This document shows, one piece after another, positions 1 through 8,543 of a stretch of DNA of 64,000 nt (within the stretch, counting starts at the first letter, position 1; each line of letters opens with the position of its first letter). A model generated the notes under the pieces. It was given only the letters and a program-made list of their open reading frames with translations, searched no databases and was not told where the DNA came from. The stretch comes from Rhizobium sp. BT03 (GTDB lineage Bacteria; Pseudomonadota; Alphaproteobacteria; Rhizobiales; Rhizobiaceae). The DNA lies in assembly GCF_030053155.1 (NCBI RefSeq), contig NZ_CP125640.1, positions 2,617,501 to 2,681,500 of the forward strand. Direction: 5' to 3'. The translations under genes and the position numbers were made by a program.

Positions 1-341
1 GAACCAACCCCTTTTCCAAGTCAACAGCCATACCAAAAGTTTTTTGACATTTTTGTAACATGTTGAAAATGAAGGGTTTTTATCGCTCACCTCCCAAAAC
101 GAGGGAATTCGCCGCCCGATCGGGCGGTTTTTGAGATTCGTTTTCGCCGAATCCCGAAAGAATGGCTTCGGCGAGGGGAGCAAAGCTTATATGGGGTGCT
201 TGAGGCGGAATTCCAGGTGCTTGCCTATGACGCGCCTCACTCGCTAATTTGGGGCCAAGACCGATCCGGCGGAGATGCTTGTTCTCGATGAGAACGGCTG
301 GCCGGCGCTATCCTTGCCTATAAGACGATGACAGGGCGAAA
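1..341. other. Non-coding stretch before hrpB
   Basis: No convincing coding region is seen here. The first 135 bases are AT-rich for this genome and contain a TTGACA hexamer at 44-49. A CCTCCC-bearing mini-hairpin around 91-106 and a strong terminator hairpin at 112-132 follow. Bases 140-341 carry no recognisable motif apart from the weak ribosome site of hrpB (AGGG near 332). The left part could be the tail of an upstream transcript or a short RNA gene. Confidence 0.5.
112..132 (+). terminator. Rho-independent terminator
   Basis: A perfect 16-base palindrome, CCGCCCGATCGGGCGG (112-127), is followed at once by five T residues. It is oriented to end a plus-strand transcript that starts upstream, either outside the window or in the AT-rich first 100 bases. 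No coding sequence in the window precedes it. Confidence 0.75.
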
Positions 342-2807
342 GTGACAATCAGTGCATCATTGCCGGAGCTTCCGGTTTCCCATGTCCTGCCGGCCGTCGG
401 TGCCGCCCTGGGGGAGCAGAAACGCGCCGTCCTTTCCGCACCCCCCGGTGCCGGCAAGACGACGCTGGTGCCGCTTTATCTGCTTGACCAGGCCTGGCGC
501 GGCGACGGCAAGATCATCCTGCTGGAGCCGCGGCGGCTGGCGGCGCGGGCGGCGGCAAGCCGGATGGCGTCATTGCTCGGCGAACAGGTTGGCGGCACGG
601 TCGGCTACCGCATGCGCCTCGACAACAGGATATCGGCGGCGACGCGGGTCGAGGTGGTGACCGAAGGGGTTTTTGCCCGGATGATCCTCGACGATCCGGA
701 ACTCGCCGGCGTCTCTGCGGTGATCTTCGACGAATTCCATGAGCGTTCGCTCGACGCCGATTTCGGGCTGGCGCTGGCGCTCGACGTCCAATCGGCGCTG
801 CGCGAGGATTTGCGTATCCTCGTGATGTCGGCGACCCTCGACGTCGAACGTGTGGCGGACCTTCTCGACCATCCGCCTGTCATCGAAAGCCTGGGGCGCA
901 GCTTTCCGATCGATATCCGCTACCAGGATCGGCCGGGCGGCGAGCGCATCGAGGATGCGGTCACGCGGGCGATCCTCGATGCGCATGCCGATGAAACCGG
1001 CTCGATCCTCGCTTTCCTGCCCGGCCAGGCGGAAATCACGCGAACCGCGGAACGTCTGCAGGGACGATTCGGACCCGAGACGCTGATTGCACCGCTCTAT
1101 GGCAATCTTGGCCAGAAGGAGCAGGACGCGGCAATCCGGCCGGCATCGAAGGGCACGCGCAAGATCGTGCTCGCGACGTCGATCGCCGAAACCTCGATCA
1201 CCATCGACGGCGTCAGGATCGTGATCGACAGCGGGCTGCAGCGGCTACCGGTGTTCGAGGCGTCGACCGGGATCACAAGGCTGGAGACAGTGCGCGTGTC
1301 GCGGGCGTCCGCCGATCAGCGGGCGGGCCGTGCCGGACGAACGGAACCGGGCATCGCCGTCAGGCTGTGGCACCAGGGACAGACAGCGGCCCTGCCGGCC
1401 TTCACGCCGCCGCAGATCCTGTCCAGCGATCTCTCCGGACTGGTGCTCGATCTCGCCCATTGGGGCGTCCAGGATCCGGGATCGCTTGCCTTCGTCGACC
1501 AGCCGCCGGAGACGACGCTTAAGGAAGCGCGGGGGCTGCTCGGCCAGCTCGGTGCGCTCGACAAGGATGGGGCGCTGACCGCGCGCGGCAAGGTGATGCG
1601 CGATCTCGCTTTGCCGCCGCGGCTCGCGGCCATGGTCGTTTCAGCGGGCGAATCGGGGCACGCCCGGGATGCGGCATTGATCGCCGTGCTTCTCACCGAA
1701 CAGGGTCTGGGCGGAACCAACATCGATATCGAGGAGCGGCTGCGACGCTTCAAGGCCGAGCGCGGCGAAAGAGCGGAGGCCTCGCGGCGGCTGGCGGCGC
1801 GGCTGGCGAGCGGCCTCGACAAAGTCACTGCAACGGCGCCGGCGCTTGCGGGCCAGCTGCTGCTGCATGCATTCCCGGATCGCATCGCGCTTCAGCGCGG
1901 CGGGCGCGGCCGATTCGTGATGGCGAACGGGCGCGGCGCGGAACTGCCTGAAACCGAGAGGCTGGCCGGCAGCCAGATGCTTGTCATCGCCGATCTCACC
2001 GGCCGGGCGGCACAGGCACGGGTTCTGGCGGCAGCCGAGGTGACGCGCGGCGATATCGACGCCGAGCTGCCCGGCGAGATCAAAACCGGCGATCAGATCT
2101 TCTTCGACCGGCAAAGCCGGCAGATACGGGCGCGGCGGGCAACCCGGCTCGGTGCAATCGTCTTCGAAGAGACGCCCTTGCCCCGGCCTTCCGGGCCTGC
2201 GGTCACCCAGGCGCTGGTGGAGGGGGTGCGCGAACTCGGGCTCGATCATCTCGCCTTCTCGAAGGAGGCCGTCCAGCTTCGCGAGCGGATCGGATTTCTT
2301 CACCGGACGATCGGCGAGCCCTGGCCCGATGTCGGCGATGATGCCCTGCTTTCCCGGCTGGACGATTGGTTCGGCCCGTTTCAGACGGAGGCCCGCGGCC
2401 TTTCCGAAATTTCCGCAGCCGGGCTTTCGAACGGGCTGATGTCCTTGGTGCCGCACGAGGTGCAGCGCGACCTTGGCCGACTTGCGCCGACCCATTTCGA
2501 AGCGCCGACCGGCCAGAGGCACCCGATCCAATATGAGGGCGAGGAGCCGGTGCTGACGATCCGCGTGCAGGAGCTGTTCGGGCTGAAGCAGCACCCGGCG
2601 ATCGCCGGAGGCCGTCTGCCGCTGCTGCTCGAACTGACCTCGCCGGCGCATCGGCCGATCCAGACGACGCGTGACCTGCCCGGCTTCTGGGCCGGTTCAT
2701 GGAAGGATGTGCGCGCCGATATGCGCGGCCGCTATCCCCGGCATCCCTGGCCGGAGCGGCCGGAAGACGCCTTGCCGACGACACGGGCAAAACCGCGTGG
2801 TACATGA
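342..2807 (+). CDS. hrpB: ATP-dependent helicase HrpB (DEAH family)
   Basis: This is a predicted cytoplasmic DEAH-box helicase of 821 residues, the usual size for HrpB. Walker A is APPGAGKT at about residues 33-40. The Walker B box reads DEFH near residue 130, the variant typical of HrpB, and is followed by SATLD. The helicase C motif QRAGRAGR lies near residue 325, and the C-terminal half is the HrpB-specific extension. The start is a GTG at 342, because the ATG at 328 is out of frame and stops after five codons. In bacteria HrpB is thought to remodel RNA, but its substrate is not well established. It ends 22 bases before actS, so the two may be co-transcribed. Family assignment is firm; cellular role is only known by family. 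Confidence 0.93.
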   Translation: MTISASLPELPVSHVLPAVGAALGEQKRAVLSAPPGAGKTTLVPLYLLDQAWRGDGKIILLEPRRLAARAAASRMASLLGEQVGGTVGYRMRLDNRISAATRVEVVTEGVFARMILDDPELAGVSAVIFDEFHERSLDADFGLALALDVQSALREDLRILVMSATLDVERVADLLDHPPVIESLGRSFPIDIRYQDRPGGERIEDAVTRAILDAHADETGSILAFLPGQAEITRTAERLQGRFGPETLIAPLYGNLGQKEQDAAIRPASKGTRKIVLATSIAETSITIDGVRIVIDSGLQRLPVFEASTGITRLETVRVSRASADQRAGRAGRTEPGIAVRLWHQGQTAALPAFTPPQILSSDLSGLVLDLAHWGVQDPGSLAFVDQPPETTLKEARGLLGQLGALDKDGALTARGKVMRDLALPPRLAAMVVSAGESGHARDAALIAVLLTEQGLGGTNIDIEERLRRFKAERGERAEASRRLAARLASGLDKVTATAPALAGQLLLHAFPDRIALQRGGRGRFVMANGRGAELPETERLAGSQMLVIADLTGRAAQARVLAAAEVTRGDIDAELPGEIKTGDQIFFDRQSRQIRARRATRLGAIVFEETPLPRPSGPAVTQALVEGVRELGLDHLAFSKEAVQLRERIGFLHRTIGEPWPDVGDDALLSRLDDWFGPFQTEARGLSEISAAGLSNGLMSLVPHEVQRDLGRLAPTHFEAPTGQRHPIQYEGEEPVLTIRVQELFGLKQHPAIAGGRLPLLLELTSPAHRPIQTTRDLPGFWAGSWKDVRADMRGRYPRHPWPERPEDALPTTRAKPRGT

Positions 2808-2829
2808 GCCCACTGAAGGAGCCCACGGC

Positions 2830-4140
2830 ATGATCGACAAGACGGAAAGCCTTACGCTGGAGGACCGCCACAGCAGCCGCAGGCTGCGCCTGCAGACGCT
2901 GGTGCGGCTGCGCTGGCTTGCGGTCGGCGGACAGGCGCTGACGGTATTCATCGTGGCCTTCTGGCTGAAATTTCCCTTGCCGCTGATTGCCAGCTCGTCG
3001 CTGATCGCCGCGCTTGCCTGGGTGAACTTCTACCTGACGATCCGCTATCCGCCGACACACCGGCTGGAATCGCCGGCCGCCTTTGCGCTGCTCGGCTTCG
3101 ATCTTCTGCAGCTCTGCGCGCTGCTTTTCATCACCGGCGGCCTTGCCAATCCTTTCGCAGCCCTCGTCTGCGTGCCTGTTATCATCTCGTTTGCCTCGCA
3201 GCCGATCCGTTACAGCACGGCGCTGATCGGCTTTGCGATGGTGTGCATCACCGTGCTTGCCTTTTCGCCCTTTCCGCTGCCGTGGTTCGACGGGGTCGAG
3301 ATCAATGTCCACAACGTCATGCAGTTCGGCGTCTGGTGCTCGATCGCCTCGACGATGGCATTCGCCGCCTTCTATGCCTATCGGGTGTCGATGGAAGCAA
3401 GCCAGCTTGCCGATGCGCTGGCTGCGACCGAACTGGTGCTGCAGCGGGAAAAGCATCTTTCGCAGCTCGACGGACTGGCGGCGGCGGCGGCCCACGAACT
3501 CGGCACGCCGCTTGCGACGATCAGCGTCGTCGCCAAGGAAATGGAGCGGGAACTCAAGGACGACGATCGTTTCCGTGAGGATGTGATGCTGCTGCGCAGC
3601 CAGAGCGAACGCTGCCGTGACATCCTGCGGCGGCTGACGACACTCTCCTCGGAAGGCGAAGCGCATATGCGCCGGCTGCCGCTTTCCTCGATGATCGAGG
3701 AGGTGGTCGCGCCGCACCGGGAATTCGGCATCGTCCTGGAGCTGATCGAAAAGAGCCCGCGTAAGGACGAGCCGGTGACCGACCGCAATGCCGGCATCAT
3801 GTACGGGCTCGGCAATCTGATCGAAAACGCCGTCGATTATGCGCGGGAGAAGGTCAGGATCACCGTCGAGCATGATCACGATAAAGTGCTGATCATCATC
3901 GAGGACGACGGCAATGGTTACGCCCCCGATATTCTGACGCGGATCGGTGAGCCTTACATGACCAGGCGGCAGAAAGAGGATACGGCGGGCGGTCTCGGGC
4001 TCGGGCTTTTCATCGCCAAGACGCTGCTGGAGCGCTCGGGGGCATCGCTGATTTTCGAGAATCGCGAGCCGGAAAATGCGGGCGCGCGTATCCGGATCGA
4101 ATGGCCGCGCATGCTGATCGACGCAAATTCGACAAAGTGA
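2830..4140 (+). CDS. actS: Redox sensor histidine kinase ActS (RegB/PrrB family)
   Basis: This is a membrane histidine kinase of 436 residues. The N-terminal half has about six hydrophobic segments, with the RegB signature GGLANPF at residues 103-109, linked in the family to quinone sensing. The H-box is HELGTPLAT with His222. A cysteine in the motif ERCRDIL (Cys262) matches the redox-active cysteine of RegB. An ATPase domain with N-box LIENAVDYA and G-box GGLGLGL ends the protein. The ATG at 2830 was chosen because RegB homologues begin near here and a longer reading would overlap hrpB. The partner regulator actR starts 68 bases downstream. By family, ActS phosphorylates ActR in response to redox or respiratory state, controlling carbon and nitrogen fixation, respiration and acid tolerance genes in rhizobia. 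Confidence 0.93.
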   Translation: MIDKTESLTLEDRHSSRRLRLQTLVRLRWLAVGGQALTVFIVAFWLKFPLPLIASSSLIAALAWVNFYLTIRYPPTHRLESPAAFALLGFDLLQLCALLFITGGLANPFAALVCVPVIISFASQPIRYSTALIGFAMVCITVLAFSPFPLPWFDGVEINVHNVMQFGVWCSIASTMAFAAFYAYRVSMEASQLADALAATELVLQREKHLSQLDGLAAAAAHELGTPLATISVVAKEMERELKDDDRFREDVMLLRSQSERCRDILRRLTTLSSEGEAHMRRLPLSSMIEEVVAPHREFGIVLELIEKSPRKDEPVTDRNAGIMYGLGNLIENAVDYAREKVRITVEHDHDKVLIIIEDDGNGYAPDILTRIGEPYMTRRQKEDTAGGLGLGLFIAKTLLERSGASLIFENREPENAGARIRIEWPRMLIDANSTK

Positions 4141-4208
4141 CTTTGTCGGCATAAGTAGGATATAAGCGGTTGACGCAGATCGGGCGTTCAAGCGCCAGGG
4201 CCAAGACG

Positions 4209-4787
4209 ATGACAGAACAAAATCATGAAAATTTCGCCGCTAGGGATGAAGACCATATCGGTCCCGACGCCAGCCTGCTGATCGTCGACGATGACGGTCC
4301 GTTCCTGCGCCGGCTGGCCCGGGCGATGGAGACGCGCGGTTTCCAGGTGGAGACGGCCGAATCAGTGGCCGAAGGCGTTGCGAAATCGAAAGGCAGGCCG
4401 CCGAAATATGCGGTGGTCGACCTTCGGCTCGGCGACGGCAATGGGCTCGACGTCATCGAAGCGATCCGCCAGAGGCGCGACGACACCAGGATCATCGTGC
4501 TGACCGGCTACGGCAATATCGCAACGGCGGTGACCGCCGTAAAGCTCGGCGCCGTCGATTACCTGGCAAAGCCTGCCGATGCCGACGACGTCTTTTCGGC
4601 ACTGACACAGCGGGCAGGCGAAAAGGCGGAGCTTCCCGAAAATCCGATGTCTGCCGACCGGGTGCGCTGGGAACATATCCAGCGGGTCTACGAAATGTGC
4701 GAGCGTAACGTCTCGGAAACGGCGCGCCGGCTCAATATGCACCGGCGCACGCTGCAGCGCATCCTTGCCAAACGGGCGCCGAAATAG
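4209..4787 (+). CDS. actR: Response regulator ActR (RegA/PrrA family)
   Basis: This is a two-domain response regulator of 192 residues. The receiver domain has the acidic pocket IVDDDG near residue 25, phospho-acceptor Asp71 in VVDLRLGDG, and the conserved Lys in LAKPAD. The C-terminal Fis-type helix-turn-helix (NVSETARRLNMHRRTLQ) is the almost invariant RegA DNA-binding helix. The ATG at 4209 is preferred over an upstream TTG at 4170, which would add 13 residues not expected in the family. It lies directly downstream of actS on the same strand and is its expected phosphorylation partner, acting as a global transcription factor. Confidence 0.94.
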   Translation: MTEQNHENFAARDEDHIGPDASLLIVDDDGPFLRRLARAMETRGFQVETAESVAEGVAKSKGRPPKYAVVDLRLGDGNGLDVIEAIRQRRDDTRIIVLTGYGNIATAVTAVKLGAVDYLAKPADADDVFSALTQRAGEKAELPENPMSADRVRWEHIQRVYEMCERNVSETARRLNMHRRTLQRILAKRAPK

Positions 4788-4802
4788 AATGGCCGCGGCA
4801 TT

Positions 4803-4825
4803 TGACGTTTAAATCCCAAACGTCA
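4803..4825. repeat. Inverted repeat between actR and the ABC ATPase gene
   Basis: TGACGTTT (4803-4810) is mirrored by AAACGTCA (4818-4825) around a 7-base loop. It lies between two convergent genes, so it may fold at the end of either transcript. There is no run of T residues on either side, so a Rho-independent terminator is not supported. Confidence 0.35.
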
Positions 4826-4859
4826 GGACCGAATTGCGTCAACCGCGCCCGGATCCACG

Positions 4860-5597
4860 CTAGGCCGAGGCTTTGACACCCAGGAATTGCTGGAGCTCCG
4901 GGGTCGCCGGTTCGGAAAAGATCTTCCGAGGAGGTCCATCTCGTGGACGCGGCCAGCCCTGGTGCATGAAGACGACGCGATTGCAGACGTCGCGTGCAAA
5001 ATTCATCTCATGGGTCACCATGATCAGGGTCATGCCATCGGCGGCAAGCGTGCGGACGACCGCGAGCACCTCCGAAACGAGTTCCGGATCGAGCGCCGAG
5101 GTGATTTCGTCGCAAAGAAGGGCGATCGGCTGCATAGCGAGCGCCCGTGCGATCGCCACGCGTTGCTGCTGCCCACCCGAAAGTTCGTCCGGATAGGCAT
5201 TAAATTTCCCCGCCAACCCGACCCGGGCAAGCATTTCCCGGGCGATCCGCTCTGCATCGCCCTTCGGCGCCTTCTTCACCACCGTCTGGGCGAGCATGAC
5301 ATTGGCCCCGGCGGTCAGATGCGGGAAGAGGTTGAATTGCTGGAAGATCATGCCAACCTTCAGCCGAAGCGCCTTCAAATGCACTTCGTCGGGCAGGAGT
5401 TGGGCGCCACCGACCGAGATCGAGCCTGAGTCGATGTTCTCCAGCCCGTTTATGCAGCGCAGCAGCGTCGACTTGCCCGAGCCGCTCTTGCCGATGATCG
5501 CGATGACTTCGCCGGGTTCGACGCCGATGTTGATCCCCTTGAGAACTTCATTGTCGCCGAAGCTCTTGCGGACCTCAGTGATTTCGATGAGCGACAT
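4860..5597 (-). CDS. Polar amino-acid ABC transporter ATP-binding protein
   Basis: This is an ABC ATPase of 245 residues, the normal length for the GlnQ/HisP-like group. Walker A is GKSGSGKST near residues 36-44, the Q-loop is FQQFNLFPH, the signature is LSGGQQQR, Walker B is ALLCDEITSALDP and the switch histidine is VTHEMNF. It is the last gene of a minus-strand operon and overlaps its upstream permease gene by 23 bases. It would energise uptake of an amino acid or related solute. One oddity lies near the C-terminus. Residues encoded by 4937-4956 read WPRPRD where the family has a GRVHExGPP pattern, and the expected RVHEM is present in another frame, which suggests two compensating indels. 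Substrate cannot be deduced. The cognate binding-protein gene is broken, so the transporter may no longer work. Confidence 0.85.
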   Translation of the reverse strand: MSLIEITEVRKSFGDNEVLKGINIGVEPGEVIAIIGKSGSGKSTLLRCINGLENIDSGSISVGGAQLLPDEVHLKALRLKVGMIFQQFNLFPHLTAGANVMLAQTVVKKAPKGDAERIAREMLARVGLAGKFNAYPDELSGGQQQRVAIARALAMQPIALLCDEITSALDPELVSEVLAVVRTLAADGMTLIMVTHEMNFARDVCNRVVFMHQGWPRPRDGPPRKIFSEPATPELQQFLGVKASA

Positions 5598-6234
5598 TGA
5601 GCTTCCTTTCGAGGATCTGGCTGCTTTTCGACAAAGGCCAGCAGAGCGCGAAATAGATGAGCGCGACGAGACCGTAGACGGTGAAGGGCTGGAAGGTGGC
5701 GTTGGTGACGATCGTTCCAGCCTTGGAGAGTTCGACGAAGCCGATGATAGAGGTCAGCGCAGTGCCCTTGATGACCTGGACGGAAAACCCGGCCGTCGGC
5801 GGGATCGCAATCCTCATGGCCTGCGGCAGCACGACGTAACGCAGCTGCTGCAGCCACCCCATGCCGAGGCTGGCGGAAGCTTCCCATTGTCCCCTGGCGA
5901 CAGCTTCCACGCAGCCGCGCCAGATTTCGGCGAGAAAGGCGGCGGTCCACAGGATCAGTGCTAGCCCCGCGGCAAGCCAGGCCGGCACGTCGATGCCGAA
6001 CAGGCCAAGGCCGAAGAAGGCGATGAACAGCTGCATCAGCAGCGGCGTTCCCTGAAACAGCTCGATGTAATATTTCGCCAGCAGGCGCAGCGGCTTGCGT
6101 TTGCCGATGCGCAGAAACAGCAGGCAAAGCCCGACCGCGCCGCCGCCGGCGAAGGACACGAGCGAGAGAAGAATGGTCCAGCGCGTTGCCAGCAGCAGGT
6201 TGCGCAGGATGTCCCAGATGGTGAATTCGATCAT
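5575..6234 (-). CDS. Amino-acid ABC transporter permease
   Basis: This is an inner-membrane permease of 219 residues with five to six hydrophobic segments, typical of the HisM/HisQ family. The segment ELFQGTPLLMQLF is the N-terminal family signature. The EAA-like loop that contacts the ATPase is seen as EASASLGMGWLQQLRYVVLPQAMR. Its start overlaps the stop of the upstream permease gene (ATGA at 6231-6234), so the two are translationally coupled and probably form a heterodimeric channel. It reads through to overlap the ATPase gene. The reading frame is intact. Confidence 0.87.
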   Translation of the reverse strand: MIEFTIWDILRNLLLATRWTILLSLVSFAGGGAVGLCLLFLRIGKRKPLRLLAKYYIELFQGTPLLMQLFIAFFGLGLFGIDVPAWLAAGLALILWTAAFLAEIWRGCVEAVARGQWEASASLGMGWLQQLRYVVLPQAMRIAIPPTAGFSVQVIKGTALTSIIGFVELSKAGTIVTNATFQPFTVYGLVALIYFALCWPLSKSSQILERKLNVAHRNH

Positions 6235-6905
6235 CGGACAAGCCTTCTTGGAAAGATGAACCCGCCGATGATCGCCAGCGCCTGCCTGAGCAGGATTGCC
6301 AGCGCCAGATAGATCACGGTCGAGACCATATAGGCTTCGAAGGCGCGGAACGTCCGCGACTGGATGAAATTGGCGGCGAAGGTCAGGTCTTCGGCGGCAA
6401 TCTGCGACACCACGGAAGAGCCGAGCATGACGATGACCACCTGCGAGGAGAGCGCCGGCCAGATGCGCTGCAGGGAGGGAACGAGTACGACGTGGCGGAA
6501 GGTCTCGAATGGGCTCATCGCCAGGTTGGCGCCGGCCTCGAACTGTCCCTTCGGCGTTGCCTGAATACCGGCGCGGATGATCTCGCAGCTGTAGGCGCCA
6601 AGATTGATCACCATGGCGAGATTGGCCGCGGTCAGTTCGTCGAGCTGCAGGCCGAGCGAGGGAAGGCCGAAGAAGATGAAAAACAGCTGGATCAGGAACG
6701 GCGTGTTGCGGATGAGCTCGACATAGGTCGCGACGGCCGGTTTCAGCCAGGATGGGCCGAGGGCGCGCACCCAGGCGCAGACGATGCCGAGCGAAGTGCC
6801 GAGCACGCCGCCGATGGCGATGAGCTGGAAGGTGATCAATATGCCCCTGACGATCTGAGGGTAATATTGAAACAGCCAGCTGAATTCGAATGTATAGGTC
6901 ATCAC
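6231..6905 (-). CDS. Amino-acid ABC transporter permease
   Basis: This is an inner-membrane permease of 224 residues in the same family as its downstream neighbour. The signature ELIRNTPFLIQLFF and the EAA-type loop (EAGANLAMSPFETFRHVVL) are visible. It is the first permease gene after the binding-protein remnant and is coupled to the second permease gene by a four-base overlap. Together with the ATPase it would build one polar amino-acid importer. The frame is intact, but no promoter is evident, because the region that should have held one upstream of the binding protein appears to be deleted. Confidence 0.87.
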   Translation of the reverse strand: MMTYTFEFSWLFQYYPQIVRGILITFQLIAIGGVLGTSLGIVCAWVRALGPSWLKPAVATYVELIRNTPFLIQLFFIFFGLPSLGLQLDELTAANLAMVINLGAYSCEIIRAGIQATPKGQFEAGANLAMSPFETFRHVVLVPSLQRIWPALSSQVVIVMLGSSVVSQIAAEDLTFAANFIQSRTFRAFEAYMVSTVIYLALAILLRQALAIIGGFIFPRRLVR

Positions 6906-6957
6906 GGGCCTCGCCAGGCTGCCGGGCCAGTCGCCAGACCGGCCCGGCTGTTTACCG

Positions 6958-7648
6958 TCAGAGGCTCTTGTCCAGCGGTTGGTGAAGCCACTTCATCGAG
7001 ATGTCGTCCAACGTGCCGTCCTTCTTGGACGCAGCGATGATCTCGTTGACCTTGGCCATCAGTTCCGGCTCGTTCTTGTTCATGCCGACATAGCAGGGCG
7101 AGTTCTTGATCAGGAACTTCAGTTCGGGCTTGCGGGGCGGATTTTTGTCGAGAATTGCGGCTGCCACGACATTGCCGGTCACCACTGCCACGACCTGACC
7201 CGACAGGAAGGCCGAGATCGTGCCATTGTTGTCCTCGTAGCGCTTGGTGGTCGCATCCGCAGGCGCGCTCTTTGTCAGCTCCAGATCCTCGATCGATCCG
7301 CGGGTCACGCCGACGACCTTTCCGGACAGATCGGCAATCGATTTGATGGCCACGTCGTCCGGAGCGAAGACGCCGTTGAAATAGGGGGCATAGGCATCGG
7401 AGAAGTCGATCACCGCGGCGCGTTCCGGGTTCTTGCCCAGGCTCGAGATCACCAGATCGACCTTTTTCGTCTGCAGGTATGGTATGCGGTTGGCCGAGGT
7501 CACCGGCACTATCTCCAGCTTCGCGCCAAGTTCTTGGCGATGAGTGTCGCCATGTCGATGTCGTAGCCCTGCGGCTTCATGTCGGTGCCGACGGAACCGA
7601 AAGGTGGGAAACCCTGCGGGACCGCTATGCGGACCGTCTCGCTGGACG
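6958..7648 (-). pseudogene. Amino-acid ABC transporter substrate-binding protein, truncated and frameshifted
   Basis: The minus strand encodes most of a family 3 solute-binding protein. The mature domain starts at VRIAVPQGFPPFGSVG and runs through IPYLQTKKVDLVISSL and GVTRGSIEDL to the C-terminus. Two lesions are visible. First, the frame changes near 7526-7527: the N-terminal part ends KNL-ARSWR-stop, and the rest continues as GAKLEIVPV in the next frame. One extra G would restore KNLGAKLE. Second, the upstream side stops at about 7645 with no signal peptide and runs straight into an opposing enolase-family fragment. A periplasmic protein without a signal peptide cannot serve the importer, so I call it a pseudogene. 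The breakpoint is approximate. Confidence 0.8.
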
Positions 7649-8467
7649 AAGGCCGGCCTCGATACCGCCTGGTGGGATCTCGCCGCAAAGATCGCCGGTG
7701 AACCGCTCTGGAAGATGATCGGCGGAAAGGGACCGGATGCGATCGTCGGTGCCGATATATCGGTGATGGATAATCTCGATGAACTCGTCTCGGCGGTCGA
7801 CAAGGCACGACAGGACGGTTTTCAGAGGACAAAGCTGAAATTCCGCCGTGGATGGGGGCTCGATATGGTCGCCCGCGTGCGCGAAGCTTTCCCCGATGCG
7901 GTTCTGCATGTCGATTGCAACAGCGCCTTCACGCTCGACGATATCGGCATGTTTCGCGAACTCGACCGGTTCGGCCTTGCGATGATCGAGCAGCCGCTTG
8001 CCTATGACGACCTGATCGACCATGCGCGCCTCCAATCCGAGTTGAAGACGCCGATCTGCCTGGACGAGAGCATCACATCGCTCGACCGGGCCCGAAAGGC
8101 GATCGATATCGGCGCCTGCGGCTGGATCAACATCAAGCCGGGACGCGTCGGCGGCTTGACCAATGCAATCGCCATTCATGACCTCTGCGCTGCCCGCAAT
8201 GTTCCGTGCTGGATCGGCGGCATGCTCGAATCCGCTGTCGGGCAAGGACCGGCACTTGCACTGTCGACGCTCCCCAACGTCAAATATCCCTGCGACGTCT
8301 TCCCCAGCGAGCGACTGTACGAGGTGGATCTCTCCGAGCCGGAGATCACCCTCAGCGGACCGGGGCGCATCACGGCGTCGCACCAGCCCGGCCAACGGTT
8401 TCGGCCCAATTCGGAACGCCTTGCAAATGTTACGCGCGAATACGCTCTCGTTTCCACCAGAGCGTGA
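7640..8467 (+). pseudogene. Enolase-superfamily enzyme fragment (NAAAR/OSBS-like), N-terminal domain missing
   Basis: About 275 residues match the C-terminal barrel of the N-acylamino-acid racemase / o-succinylbenzoate synthase group. Readable landmarks are the first catalytic lysine motif (KLKF), metal ligands Asp in HVDCNSA, Glu in MIEQPL and Asp in CLDES, and the second lysine in INIKPGRVGG. Full proteins are about 370 residues, so roughly the first 95, the capping domain, are missing. No plausible start codon or ribosome site leads into the conserved frame. The 5' edge abuts the 5' edge of the divergent ABC binding-protein fragment, which points to a single deletion that removed both gene starts. 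The barrel is otherwise undamaged, so the event looks recent. The original substrate is unknown. Confidence 0.78.
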
Positions 8468-8543
8468 CGCTGAAAAATGTGAGCGGTTTTCAGACGATAT
8501 CCCACACGACTGGCGCCCTCTTCAGGGGCTCGGCGCCGATGGG

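Noticed and set aside
2203..4191. Minus-strand open frame across hrpB and actS
   Set aside because: It crosses two clear plus-strand genes and has low-complexity basic composition.
7544..8467. Enolase-family gene as an intact 307-residue protein
   Set aside because: The first 30 or so residues in that frame are antisense to the binding-protein gene and not family-like, and the capping domain is missing.
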